In this document: positions 7,454 through 15,165 of the stretch, one piece after another
How the letters are laid out: every line of letters begins with the position of its first letter
How positions within the stretch are numbered: position 1 is the first letter of the stretch
From: JBDHXE01 sp039810525
GTDB lineage: Bacteria > Bacteroidota > Ignavibacteria > Kapaibacteriales > UBA2268
Length of the DNA stretch: 16,408 nucleotides
Reading direction: 5' to 3'
Assembly (NCBI GenBank): GCA_039810525.1
Contig: JBDHXE010000039.1
Location: 1-16,408, forward strand
Made by a program: the position numbers and the translations under genes
The notes under the pieces: generated by a model
What the model saw: the letters and a program-made list of their open reading frames with translations, nothing else
Told to the model about the DNA's origin: nothing
Databases searched by the model: none

Positions 7454-8950
7454 TTATTTTGGATATGTTATAATTTCACTTTTTGTGCCATTTTCTGCGA
7501 CAGCTCTAATTTTGAATTGAAAATTCTTTGATAGGTCATTTGGTATAATTTCAAATACTTGCTTAAAAATCAAATTTTTATTATCTGGTGCTTGCTGTGC
7601 ACCTATGATTTCTCTAATTTTGGCATTTCCTTCCATTAGCTCTATGTTTTTGATATAGTTCGGTGAATTATTGTAAAATCCGTAAGAATTTGTAAAGATT
7701 CTTATTTGGTTATATCCAATTTCTGTAATTCTATATATTTCGGGTATTTGATAACTTAAAATCTTAAGGAAATACTTTTGACCGAACAAACTACCTGAGA
7801 TATATCTTTCTAATATAAAGGTTTTGCCTGTATCGCTTATTTGTGGGGTAAATGTAATTTCTGCGTTATTTTGGCTTCGTGCTATTACTTTACCCTCTGA
7901 TGTGGTAAGAATAGAATATGCGGATTTACCAGATATAAGTGGTATTTTGGTATTAATTCTGTATGTAATTAAAGGATAAATTTTGTTTGGAATATCGGGC
8001 TCATCGATTAATTGTGGTACTACTCTAAATTCTTTAATAGATTCTATTCCATCAGTATGGCGTACTACTTTAATTTGAACTTTAAGTGTACCATATCCTG
8101 GCGCTTCACCTTTTATGATTATTGAATTTTCTCTATACCCAGCAATTTTGGCACTCCCTCCTATTTTATCATTGGGTTCTCTAATTATTTTCAACTCTGG
8201 TTGTTTCCTCAAATCAGTTTCGAGATTCAATCCAAATATAGTGATCTCATTTTCCCAGTCTGCGTATGCTATAGTTTGTATAATTTCTTCTCTTGGTAGT
8301 AATAATAAGTTGCCTCTATTATTAATATTTTGAGTATTAATTGGAGCTTGCTCATTGTTTTTGATTGCTGATTTTGGTATATTTTCTTGATCTTGAGCTA
8401 CGAGTTGCAAATTGGAAGCGTAATCAAAATTGAGGTTGATATTAAATTTGAGTTTATCTTCTACTATTTGACCATAGGTAGCACTATCAAGTGATGTGGC
8501 ATTGGCAATAACGGTAACAGCGTAGTTTTTGCTTCTTCTATCCACTACGTTTGGTATCCACTTGAATTGTGCTATTTTATTATCATCAAAATATTTAAAG
8601 CTGAAGACTTGAGACTGATTACTATCGCTTTGGTCTAATGTAACATTTTGTTTTGATTGAATATCTTCTATAATAAATTTGTATTCTATTTTTTTTATAT
8701 TGCCTGTAAAAAATATATTATTTATCGAATCAATTTTTACTTTTTTAATACCATTTGAATCTAAAAGAAATCGAGCATTTAATGATTGTTTTTCTAATTT
8801 TATAGAGAAAGGTATTTGCAATAATTGGTTATTTTTTTTATTATCATTTGTTGAATCACGACCTGGAATGAGCAATATTAGTGCTGCTAAATATAGCACA
8901 AAATATATTTCAATTATTCTTTTCTTACGTTTATATTGCTTATTTATCAT
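7454..8950 (-). CDS. GldM/PorM-like single-TM periplasmic multidomain protein
   Basis: With the ATG at 8950 the protein has 498 residues: a short basic cytoplasmic tip (KQYKRKKR), one membrane helix at about 13-30 and a long periplasmic part of beta-sandwich-like modules. The first module (about 90-175) looks Ig-like (QFKWIPN, then KNYAVTVIANA). A central module at about 227-320 starts AYADWENEITIFGLNLE and ends EFRVVPQL plus DEPD. This resembles the GldM/PorM D2 pattern (YxGxxNPIxI, GGS, FRVxxxPDP). Two more beta modules follow. GldM, about 510 residues, spans from the inner membrane to the outer membrane and transmits GldL motor force in gliding/type IX secretion. The partner upstream gene is GldL-like and overlaps by 11 bases. 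A TTG start at 8980 would add ten residues but fits the family worse. The assignment is inferred from architecture and could be wrong. Confidence 0.5.
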   Translation of the reverse strand: MINKQYKRKKRIIEIYFVLYLAALILLIPGRDSTNDNKKNNQLLQIPFSIKLEKQSLNARFLLDSNGIKKVKIDSINNIFFTGNIKKIEYKFIIEDIQSKQNVTLDQSDSNQSQVFSFKYFDDNKIAQFKWIPNVVDRRSKNYAVTVIANATSLDSATYGQIVEDKLKFNINLNFDYASNLQLVAQDQENIPKSAIKNNEQAPINTQNINNRGNLLLLPREEIIQTIAYADWENEITIFGLNLETDLRKQPELKIIREPNDKIGGSAKIAGYRENSIIIKGEAPGYGTLKVQIKVVRHTDGIESIKEFRVVPQLIDEPDIPNKIYPLITYRINTKIPLISGKSAYSILTTSEGKVIARSQNNAEITFTPQISDTGKTFILERYISGSLFGQKYFLKILSYQIPEIYRITEIGYNQIRIFTNSYGFYNNSPNYIKNIELMEGNAKIREIIGAQQAPDNKNLIFKQVFEIIPNDLSKNFQFKIRAVAENGTKSEIITYPK

Positions 8951-9722
8951 TAATAATTTTATCCGTAAATATCTTAGCAAGTTCTTTACGAACGGCTTTT
9001 TCTATTTCTTCTTTCTTTAATTGTGATAATTGATTATTCAGATTTTCGAAGCTATCTTTTAATTTGTTAATTTCTATTGCTGTATTATGCATAGCAGTCA
9101 GCATTTCATTATTAGGCTGTATAGTTAGGTTAATATTATTGACTAATTGGTCATTTTTGATTATTAGATCTTTTTGCAGATTAATCATTTCGCTATATTT
9201 ATTAGACAATTCATCTAATTTAATAGTACTTGTAGCAAAATCAGTTGCAATTTCACCTATTTCTTCTACTAATATTTGTGATTGATCATCGCTATTTTCT
9301 AAGCTAAACTCTTCCTCAGGTGTGAATAACATTACTACAAACATTAGTAGTAGCATACAAGCTTCAAAAATAACACCACATATTACAATTGTATCTGTCA
9401 GAAGTGTGCTAAATCTACGTAACCCAATGAGAACTAATAATACTGCAGCTCCAAAATAAACAAACGAGTTAATTGTAGAAAAATAATATCTATTGACAAC
9501 TTCTTCCATCCATAGGCTTACCCCTCTTACAAATCCTAAACTATGCTCAATTTCATAATCTAAGTTAGAATATTTATTAATATCTTTTTCGACTGTGCAA
9601 ATTCGGAATAAAACAAATAATACATAGAGACTGCTATACTGTTTTTTGTACTTTAGTTCAAAAAACAATTCTTTCAGTGCTTTTCTGCCATCAATAGAAG
9701 CTAATATATCAATAGTTTTCAT
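8940..9722 (-). CDS. GldL/PorL-like two-TM motor protein with coiled coil
   Basis: The 260-residue protein has a soluble N-terminal part (1-80), two adjacent membrane helices (about 84-101 and 111-133) and a long cytoplasmic coiled-coil tail (about 150-245, rich in E, N, K and L). The TM pair resembles GldL: FVYFGAAVLLVLIGL in helix 1, then GVIFEACMLLL in helix 2 with an intramembrane Glu at 120, followed by TPEEEF where GldL has a FEPxEDEL segment. In GldL the helix-2 Glu is part of the proton-driven motor. The 80-residue N-terminal extension is not typical of GldL. The gene starts 5 bases after the lptG-like stop and overlaps the GldM-like gene, the same L-then-M order as in type IX secretion loci. 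A generic two-TM coiled-coil protein is the alternative. Confidence 0.5.
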   Translation of the reverse strand: MKTIDILASIDGRKALKELFFELKYKKQYSSLYVLFVLFRICTVEKDINKYSNLDYEIEHSLGFVRGVSLWMEEVVNRYYFSTINSFVYFGAAVLLVLIGLRRFSTLLTDTIVICGVIFEACMLLLMFVVMLFTPEEEFSLENSDDQSQILVEEIGEIATDFATSTIKLDELSNKYSEMINLQKDLIIKNDQLVNNINLTIQPNNEMLTAMHNTAIEINKLKDSFENLNNQLSQLKKEEIEKAVRKELAKIFTDKIINDK

Positions 9723-9727
9723 AATGT

Positions 9728-10810
9728 TTAGGTTTTTGTTTTAAAAATAGTAATCAATCCTATAAATAAAAAGATAATATTTGCTAACCAGCCTGCCAAA
9801 ATTGGATTGATTCCATAAGCATATCCCATTGTCTGGCTTACTTTGATAAAAATCAAATAACTGAAAGCAATAATCATAGCAGCACCTATTTGTATAGCAA
9901 TACCTCCTTTTCTCTTAATAGAAGCAAATGGCACGCCAAATAGTATAACAATAATATTAGCAAATGGGAATGCCCATTTGCCATAATAGTCTATCATCAG
10001 TAGTCTTACGTCTTTGCCCCCTTGTTTCATCATATTAATATAATCATACAAATCATAATAGTTCATTATATCGGGTGATTCTTGTAATTTACTAATTTGA
10101 TTATAAGAAATATTAATTTTGATGGAATATTCGCTCATTCTTTGTATATCTATACTATGCCCTTTATATGTTCTAATAATAGCATCTCTCATTTTCCATA
10201 AATTAGCAATAGAGTCCCATTTCATATCGGCACAATCTATTCTTTTTGTTAATCTTGGTGATAATTCATCAGTGAAATATTCTACAGATACTCTACTACC
10301 TGTTTTGGTAGGTTCATCATAATATTGCATCAGTATATTAGTGGTTGGGTTATCTCTAAAGTATAGATTGTATATAGGGCCGCCATTTCTGTTGATATTA
10401 AGGTATTTTAGTTCAATATTGTCTTTAGCTTTATTTGCTTTGGGTACTACCCAGCCATTGAAATATAATTGAGCAAGACTCAATAATATAGATAGTATTA
10501 CAATAGGCATCATAAATCTATATAAGCTAATTCCACCAGATTTCATAGCTATAATTTCATTAAGTGTGCTCATTCTACCAAATGTAAATAGTGTAGCAAG
10601 TAGTGTAGCTAATGGTAATAATAATTGTATTATTGCTGGTACGAAATTAATGTAATACTTCATTATTACAGCGAACCCTACATTTTGATTAAGAAAATCA
10701 TCGAGTCTTTCAAAAAGGTTTACTATGATAAAAATTACACATAGTGCTACCATAGCAAATATTAAAGTTGATATGAAGCTTTTGATTATATATCTATCAA
10801 TTAATTTCAT
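9728..10810 (-). CDS. lptG: LptF/LptG-family LPS export permease
   Basis: This YjgP/YjgQ-family inner-membrane protein has 360 residues from the ATG at 10810. The LptB2FG complex extracts LPS from the inner membrane and pushes it onto the Lpt bridge. The N-terminus MKLIDRYIIKSFISTLIF is the characteristic coupling-helix/TM1 start. Three N-terminal helices (about 10-32, 50-75, 96-118), a beta-rich periplasmic domain (about 120-265) and three C-terminal helices (about 275-355) give the normal layout; GRMSTLNEIIAMKSGGIS at about 78-95 is the conserved cytoplasmic loop that contacts the ATPase. A TTG codon directly before would add one residue and is not preferred. It overlaps the heparinase-like stop by 14 bases and precedes the GldL-like gene by 5 bases. 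LptF versus LptG cannot be decided firmly; the position alone and length favour LptG-like. Confidence 0.85.
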   Translation of the reverse strand: MKLIDRYIIKSFISTLIFAMVALCVIFIIVNLFERLDDFLNQNVGFAVIMKYYINFVPAIIQLLLPLATLLATLFTFGRMSTLNEIIAMKSGGISLYRFMMPIVILSILLSLAQLYFNGWVVPKANKAKDNIELKYLNINRNGGPIYNLYFRDNPTTNILMQYYDEPTKTGSRVSVEYFTDELSPRLTKRIDCADMKWDSIANLWKMRDAIIRTYKGHSIDIQRMSEYSIKINISYNQISKLQESPDIMNYYDLYDYINMMKQGGKDVRLLMIDYYGKWAFPFANIIVILFGVPFASIKRKGGIAIQIGAAMIIAFSYLIFIKVSQTMGYAYGINPILAGWLANIIFLFIGLITIFKTKT

Positions 10811-12833
10811 CAATTATTTCTAATTCCCAATTAATAGTTTGATCTAAAGAAGTTGCTAAAATAATATTTGATTTTGTTAAACTCCCATAATTTTGAGATA
10901 TTTCAATTTCTCTTATTTCGACTTTACTATTATAGAAAATAAATTTTATTTGAATATTATTAATTATAGTAGTTACTATATTATTATCAAGATTTGTAAT
11001 AATGACAGCTGGTGAGAGTATATTTCTAATAATTTTTATCTTATCGGAATTACATTTATCTTCAAAATATATTTTTTTATCTTCAAATCTGATTGTTCTC
11101 GAAGTTTCACAGTCAAAGAAATAATGCTTGGAAGAGATATAGTTTTCTTCAATTTGGTCAAATTTCATTTTTTGTTTATCAATTAACCAAAATAATAACT
11201 TGTTGTTATCAATAGGTATATCTCTTTGCTCTAAATTATCAAGTTGCAAAGTATTATGGTAAACTATGCTTCTAAATTGATTCCTTAAATCAGGGAAGGC
11301 AGTATAATTGAAAGTTCCACTATCTATAATAAAATCGTTGTCTAATATTTGTAATGTATAAGATGTAATATCGTTGTGCTGATGGGCGCCTCGATTTTTT
11401 TTACTAAATTGACTTGAGTAATAATGAAAGTTATATTTATCTTTTATAATATTATATATGCCAAAAAATGGGAATGAATCTAATTGAATTAATTGAAATT
11501 CAAAATATTTAGCAATTATATTGATTAATTCATTATGCTCGGTATAATTATTAATATCTGTATCTAAGCTATATTTGGAGATAGTAAATGGGAGATGAAA
11601 TCGGAAAAAATAGCCTGAGTCATTATCTCCGAAATTTTGTATTCTATCGCTGTTGATATTATTAATAGAAAAAATAAATATTCTAAATATATTATTATAT
11701 ATTTTGTCTAAAAATTCAGTAATTTTCTTGGTTTGCCATTGAGAATTTATCAAAAAGTAAAGTGTAGTATTAAGCATTTCTAATGTAAAATAATGATATG
11801 GTAGCGATCCTTCAAAATTACCGCCATCGTTAAGGAATTGGTATTCTATTTCATTCTTAAATTGATTTAAATAGTTATCAAAATCACTTGATAGGCTATC
11901 ATCGTTCAGAAATAATAGTATTATTAGTAATGATGTAATATTGGCAAAGTAATGGTTACCTCTTATTCCACTACCCCACTCTAAATTATTCTTTACAAAG
12001 TGGTAATGGTTATAAATTGATTCAATAAATGCTCTATCAAATTCGAAATCAAAATTATAGTTTTCTGATTTGAATAAGCTATAGGTAATAATCCAATTAA
12101 TAGCACGAATGCCGGGGTCCATAGCAATTTTCCATTGAATACCGTATTGAGGTGGATTGCAAGCTATGAAGTCTAATATCTGATTCCTATATTCATTAGC
12201 GTATTTATCATTATCAGTATATTTCCACATATAATAGAAATTTACTAAATGTTGCATTCTTCCAAGTTCCCATGGATGTTTGACATCTACCCCAATTATA
12301 TTACCAAAATGATTATCTAATGATAATTTGTTTTCATCCCATCTATACCCTGTTCTAAAATCTCTTTGCCAATCAATTAGCTCGTAGTCTATTGGCAATA
12401 ATTCGATTATTTTTTGTGAATATTTTTTATTAGGATTATTGATTTTATTTGCAATATGAATGAATTTATCTTTTTGCATAATATTATCAAAATGGACTCC
12501 TCTGTAATCTAGATATGTGCTATCTAATGATATTTTTACCCAACCCGAACCCAACAAGTTGAATTGGTGGTTGATATATTTTTCGGATAGATTATATAAT
12601 ATATCATAGTTGGACTCTATGTAGTTGGTGATATATAATTCACTTTTTAATTTATCAATAGTATGGATAAAGTAATCGTAATTAATCATATTATTATAAT
12701 TTTGATATGTTGTAATAAATTTGATAGTATTTCTTATGTATTTCCTTTTCACAAAAAAAGCTAGCTTTCTGATAATTTTTTTAATCAGTGTGGATAATGG
12801 AAATGTTTTTAATATTATGGATAATTTTTGCAA
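10797..12833 (-). CDS. Heparinase II/III-family protein (polysaccharide lyase-like)
   Basis: The 678-residue protein shows an N-terminal alpha/alpha-toroid domain of the heparinase II/III N type (FRTGYRWDENK at about 159-169, HPWELGRMQH at 186-195, DPGIRAINW at 239-247) and a C-terminal beta-sheet heparinase II/III domain (GAHQHND at 482-488, DSGTFNYT at 504-511, YHNTLQLD at 525-532). Candidate catalytic residues by family pattern are N293 and H294 in RGNH, Y346 in SLPYHYF, and H484 and H486 in GAHQHND. Members cleave uronate-containing polysaccharides, and relatives are common in exopolysaccharide and capsule clusters; the substrate is unknown. There is no N-terminal signal peptide that I trust. 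The start is uncertain: the first usable codon is TTG at 12833 and the next in-frame ATG is at residue 49. It is the first gene of the minus-strand run leading to lptG. Confidence 0.82.
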   Translation of the reverse strand: MQKLSIILKTFPLSTLIKKIIRKLAFFVKRKYIRNTIKFITTYQNYNNMINYDYFIHTIDKLKSELYITNYIESNYDILYNLSEKYINHQFNLLGSGWVKISLDSTYLDYRGVHFDNIMQKDKFIHIANKINNPNKKYSQKIIELLPIDYELIDWQRDFRTGYRWDENKLSLDNHFGNIIGVDVKHPWELGRMQHLVNFYYMWKYTDNDKYANEYRNQILDFIACNPPQYGIQWKIAMDPGIRAINWIITYSLFKSENYNFDFEFDRAFIESIYNHYHFVKNNLEWGSGIRGNHYFANITSLLIILLFLNDDSLSSDFDNYLNQFKNEIEYQFLNDGGNFEGSLPYHYFTLEMLNTTLYFLINSQWQTKKITEFLDKIYNNIFRIFIFSINNINSDRIQNFGDNDSGYFFRFHLPFTISKYSLDTDINNYTEHNELINIIAKYFEFQLIQLDSFPFFGIYNIIKDKYNFHYYSSQFSKKNRGAHQHNDITSYTLQILDNDFIIDSGTFNYTAFPDLRNQFRSIVYHNTLQLDNLEQRDIPIDNNKLLFWLIDKQKMKFDQIEENYISSKHYFFDCETSRTIRFEDKKIYFEDKCNSDKIKIIRNILSPAVIITNLDNNIVTTIINNIQIKFIFYNSKVEIREIEISQNYGSLTKSNIILATSLDQTINWELEIIDEIN

Positions 12834-12850
12834 ATACTTTTTCAGAAATT

Positions 12851-12858
12851 CAAAATTA
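12851..12858 (-). promoter_or_regulatory. Candidate -7 box for the heparinase-lptG-GldLM-like run
   Basis: The minus strand reads TAATTTTG, matching TAnnTTTG, 18 bases upstream of the TTG start at 12833. No TTG is seen at the -33 distance and the implied leader would be only about 10 bases, so this is weak. Confidence 0.25.
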
Positions 12859-12915
12859 AAATTTATTTAGCGATTTTTCGTAAAAACTATTTTAATTTTA
12901 CTTAATTATATATTT

Positions 12916-12919
12916 AAGG
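12916..12919 (+). promoter_or_regulatory. Ribosome binding site of the HicB-like gene
   Basis: AAGG lies seven bases before the ATG at 12927. The short gene needs such support because its small size makes a chance frame possible. Confidence 0.5.
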
Positions 12920-12926
12920 TATAGAA

Positions 12927-13139
12927 ATGGCTTTTGCAGTATCAGCAAGTACAGATATAGATGATTATGAAATATTAATCCGTAGAAGAGGTGATTTTGA
13001 TTATGCTTCTTATTGCCCTCAGCTTAATTTGATGTTGGTTGGCTCTTTTGTAGAAGAAGTTGAAAATTTAATGTACGAGAAAATCAAAAATCATATAGAA
13101 TCTTTGAAAGCTAATAATAGCCATCCAATTAACAATTAA
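12927..13139 (+). CDS. Small HicB-like orphan protein
   Basis: The 70-residue protein reads like a single partial HicB-type domain: a first strand YEILIRRRGD, a second DYASYCPQLNLML, then VGSFVEEVENLMYEKIKNHI. This follows the HicB pattern of a strand, a xYCPxLpG-like turn, a G-x-t/s-xEEA-like helix start and an amphipathic helix. There is no C-terminal DNA-binding domain, and no HicA-like toxin ORF lies beside it, so a toxin-antitoxin role is not supported. The ATG has an AAGG site eight bases upstream. It ends two bases before the CPBP protease gene and may be co-transcribed with it. It could be a small regulatory or adaptor protein; function unknown. Confidence 0.6.
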   Translation: MAFAVSASTDIDDYEILIRRRGDFDYASYCPQLNLMLVGSFVEEVENLMYEKIKNHIESLKANNSHPINN

Positions 13140-13141
13140 TA

Positions 13142-13981
13142 ATGCTTAAATTAATAATGGATAGAAAGGAATTCTTAAAAGTATTAATTTTTCTTTTTAT
13201 CCTTATTTTTTTTATTCTGATTACTCAGCAAATTTTATCAACTTATTTAATTAGTATTAATTTTGATTTTTGTATATCGAGTATTTTAGCTACTGTGATA
13301 GTAAGTAATTTATTTGATAAGCGATTAATTCCCCAGTTCTTAGTATTCGAGCACTTCTTGATAAAGAATTTAATTATAGTGTTGATAATTTCAATATCAA
13401 TATTATCAACTATTTTTGCGATTAAATATTATTTGTCAAATTTTGTAATCAATAATCATATAATTTTTCATCAAGTTATAGATTTGATGTTATCTATGCT
13501 CTTTGTGGCAATATACGAAGAGATAGTTTTTAGAGGCTTACTTTTTGAATGGATTTATAGTAACTTTGGCTCTATTGTAGCAATTTTATTTACTTCAATA
13601 ATATTTTCACTTTTTCATTTTTATAATAATGGTTTCGATCTGCTTTCATTTTTAAATGTATTTTTAGCTGGTGTAATGTTTGCATTTTTATTTTATAAAA
13701 GTGGTACAATATGGCTTTCTATTGTTTTTCATTTTATCTGGAATGTGAGTTTACCATTATTTATAGATTCATCTCTTAGTGGCTATTCGTATATATCTAT
13801 AATTCATTTTCAAAATCAATATGAGTTTGCTAATAATTTATTATTCGGAAGTGAATTTGGCTTAGAGTCTGGATTAATAACGACTCTGGCTATACTGTTA
13901 GTGCTGATATTAACGGCTAAAATGATAAAAACTTCCCCATATTACGAAGCTATCCGGCTTAAGAAATTATACAAAGTATAA
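13142..13981 (+). CDS. CPBP-family intramembrane metalloprotease (CAAX/Abi type)
   Basis: This 279-residue multi-TM protein has all three motifs of the CPBP/ABI family (PF02517). Motif 1 is YEEIVFRG at 125-132 with E126, E127 and R131. Motif 2 is FSLFHF at 155-160 with H159. Motif 3 is FHFIWNV at 196-202 with H197 and N201. The family includes Rce1-type prenyl endoproteases and bacterial proteases of unknown substrate, acting inside the membrane. Eight or so hydrophobic segments cover most of the chain. The ATG at 13142 is two bases after the stop of the HicB-like gene; an internal ATG at 13157 (MDRKEFLK) is an alternative and no clear Shine-Dalgarno supports either. Role here unknown; processing of an envelope or exported protein is one possibility. 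Confidence 0.88.
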   Translation: MLKLIMDRKEFLKVLIFLFILIFFILITQQILSTYLISINFDFCISSILATVIVSNLFDKRLIPQFLVFEHFLIKNLIIVLIISISILSTIFAIKYYLSNFVINNHIIFHQVIDLMLSMLFVAIYEEIVFRGLLFEWIYSNFGSIVAILFTSIIFSLFHFYNNGFDLLSFLNVFLAGVMFAFLFYKSGTIWLSIVFHFIWNVSLPLFIDSSLSGYSYISIIHFQNQYEFANNLLFGSEFGLESGLITTLAILLVLILTAKMIKTSPYYEAIRLKKLYKV

Positions 13982-14019
13982 CTATTACTTTGCCTTTTCG
14001 TCTAATTATCAAAAATATT

Positions 14020-14916
14020 ATGATATCTATGAGATTAATAAAAAAATATTTTATATTGATATTGGCCTTATTACTTGGCGCTAATTACAATTTATTGTCG
14101 CAATGGGCAATATTGACTCAAGAAGCTGATAGTTTAGTAAAGGTAGGTTCGGATTATATTTATAATGTGCAGTTTGATAAAGCTGAGGATACTTTTAAGG
14201 AATTAATTGTCAAATATCCTAATCATCCAGCAGGCTATTTTTTAGATGCTATGATAGCTTGGTGGAAAATAACTTTATTCCGTAATACTAATCAATACGA
14301 TAAACCTTTTGAAGAGAAGATCCAAAAAGTAATAGATAAGTGTGATGATCTTTTGGATAAAAACCCTAAGGATATTAATGCTTTATTTTTTAAAGCAGGG
14401 GCTAAAGGTTATAGAGGTAGATATTTTGCACAGAAGCAAGAATGGATAAATGCTGCTACCGATGGTAGTTCGGCTTATAATTTGATGATAGAATGTCAGA
14501 AAATGGCTCCAGGTAATCATGACATTATGTTGGGAACTGGTATATATAATTATTTTGCTCAGGCAATACCAGAATTGTACCCTCTTACTAAACCTTTGCT
14601 CGCATTTTTGCCAAAGGGAGACAAACAGCTTGGAATTTATCAATTAAGAGCATCTTCTCGATTAGCACGCTATGCTTCTGTAGAAGCACGTGTGGTATTA
14701 TTACAAATCTATTATACCTTCGAAAAGGATAATGATTTGGCAGAAAGTTCTGCGGAAGAATTATTTACTAGATTTCCAAATAATCCATATTTTCACAGAT
14801 ATTTGGCAAGAATTTTGGTAAGAAAGGGCAAATATGACGAATTTGAAGCTATGTGGCGTAATATTTTAGTAAGAGCTATGGACAAGAGGCTATGTATTAT
14901 ATTGGTCTGTCTCTAA
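14020..14916 (+). CDS. Exported TPR-like protein, N-terminal part (frameshifted)
   Basis: The frame encodes a signal peptide (MRLIKKYFILILALLLGANY, cleavage expected near SQ) followed by helical tetratricopeptide-like repeats (DFDKAEDTF-type unit near FDKAEDTFKELIVKYPNHP, then DLLDKNPKDINALFFKAG, then AEELFTRFPNNPYFHRYLA). No enzyme motif is seen; such proteins are periplasmic or outer-membrane-linked scaffolds. I use the ATG at 14020 (14029 is as good), since the frame extension to 13990 begins at a TTG. The frame ends with an unrelated tail (RAMDKRLCIILVCL) at 14916, while TPR coding resumes in the -1 frame from about 14862, so the gene is split by a frameshift: see the next entry. It starts 38 bases after the CPBP protease gene. 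Confidence 0.75.
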   Translation: MISMRLIKKYFILILALLLGANYNLLSQWAILTQEADSLVKVGSDYIYNVQFDKAEDTFKELIVKYPNHPAGYFLDAMIAWWKITLFRNTNQYDKPFEEKIQKVIDKCDDLLDKNPKDINALFFKAGAKGYRGRYFAQKQEWINAATDGSSAYNLMIECQKMAPGNHDIMLGTGIYNYFAQAIPELYPLTKPLLAFLPKGDKQLGIYQLRASSRLARYASVEARVVLLQIYYTFEKDNDLAESSAEELFTRFPNNPYFHRYLARILVRKGKYDEFEAMWRNILVRAMDKRLCIILVCL

Positions 14917-15164
14917 TGAGAAGGAATGATTTGGATGGTGCTTTAAAATATTTTAAAAAGGCCGAAGAAGGTAGTTTAGTTTTAGATAAAGATGAAGAAA
15001 CAGGTTTTTTTGTAAATACTATTTTATATATCGCAAATATTTATGAAAAACAAGACAATAAGAAACTTGCCATATCTTATTATAACAAATGTTTAAAAAT
15101 GAAAGAATACGATAATTCGCATAGTAAAGCAAGTAGTAGTTTGAAACGATTGAAGCAACAATAA
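14892..15164 (+). CDS. TPR-like protein, C-terminal part in the -1 frame
   Basis: This 90-residue frame continues the upstream repeat protein: YYIGLSLMRRNDLDGALKYF is a canonical TPR unit and NIYEKQDNKKLAISYYNKCL another. Coding in this frame is open from 14862 (a stop precedes it at 14859-14861) and reads SKSYGQEA just before the first ATG, so the natural join lies between 14862 and about 14890. Moving from the first frame to this one is equivalent to loss of one base. It ends one base before the NamZ-like gene start at 15166, so the pair are tightly linked. It is not convincing as an independent gene, because its first repeat starts right at the ATG without its own upstream signals. Confidence 0.6.
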   Translation: MYYIGLSLMRRNDLDGALKYFKKAEEGSLVLDKDEETGFFVNTILYIANIYEKQDNKKLAISYYNKCLKMKEYDNSHSKASSSLKRLKQQ

Positions 15165-15165
15165 A

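Larger units (their letters stand above)
12834..12926. promoter_or_regulatory. Divergent intergenic region
   Basis: This 93-base AT-rich gap lies between the start of the long minus-strand run and the first plus-strand gene, so it should hold both promoters. Apart from the weak minus-strand -7 match at 12851-12858, the plus strand offers only near matches (TAATTTTA at 12893-12900). The AAGG at 12916-12919 is a plausible ribosome site for the plus-strand gene at 12927. Confidence 0.5.

Noticed and set aside
8950..8980. TTG start at 8980 for the GldM-like protein
   Set aside because: The ATG at 8950 gives a normal short basic tip before the membrane helix and an 11-base overlap, so it is preferred.
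8679..9020. Plus-strand frame of 113 codons over the GldL/GldM-like junction
   Set aside because: It is a shadow of the minus-strand genes, is hydrophobic by reverse complement, and has no start signals.
12927..13981. Toxin-antitoxin module (HicB-like with neighbouring toxin)
   Set aside because: No HicA-like small basic ORF flanks the HicB-like gene; the adjacent gene is a CPBP protease.
14383..14643. Minus-strand frame of 86 codons inside the TPR-like gene
   Set aside because: It is antisense to a repeat-coding region with clear TPR features.
14859..14880. Programmed -1 frameshift in the TPR-like gene
   Set aside because: No slippery heptamer in the zero frame and no following stem-loop that I can support; a mutation or assembly error is simpler.
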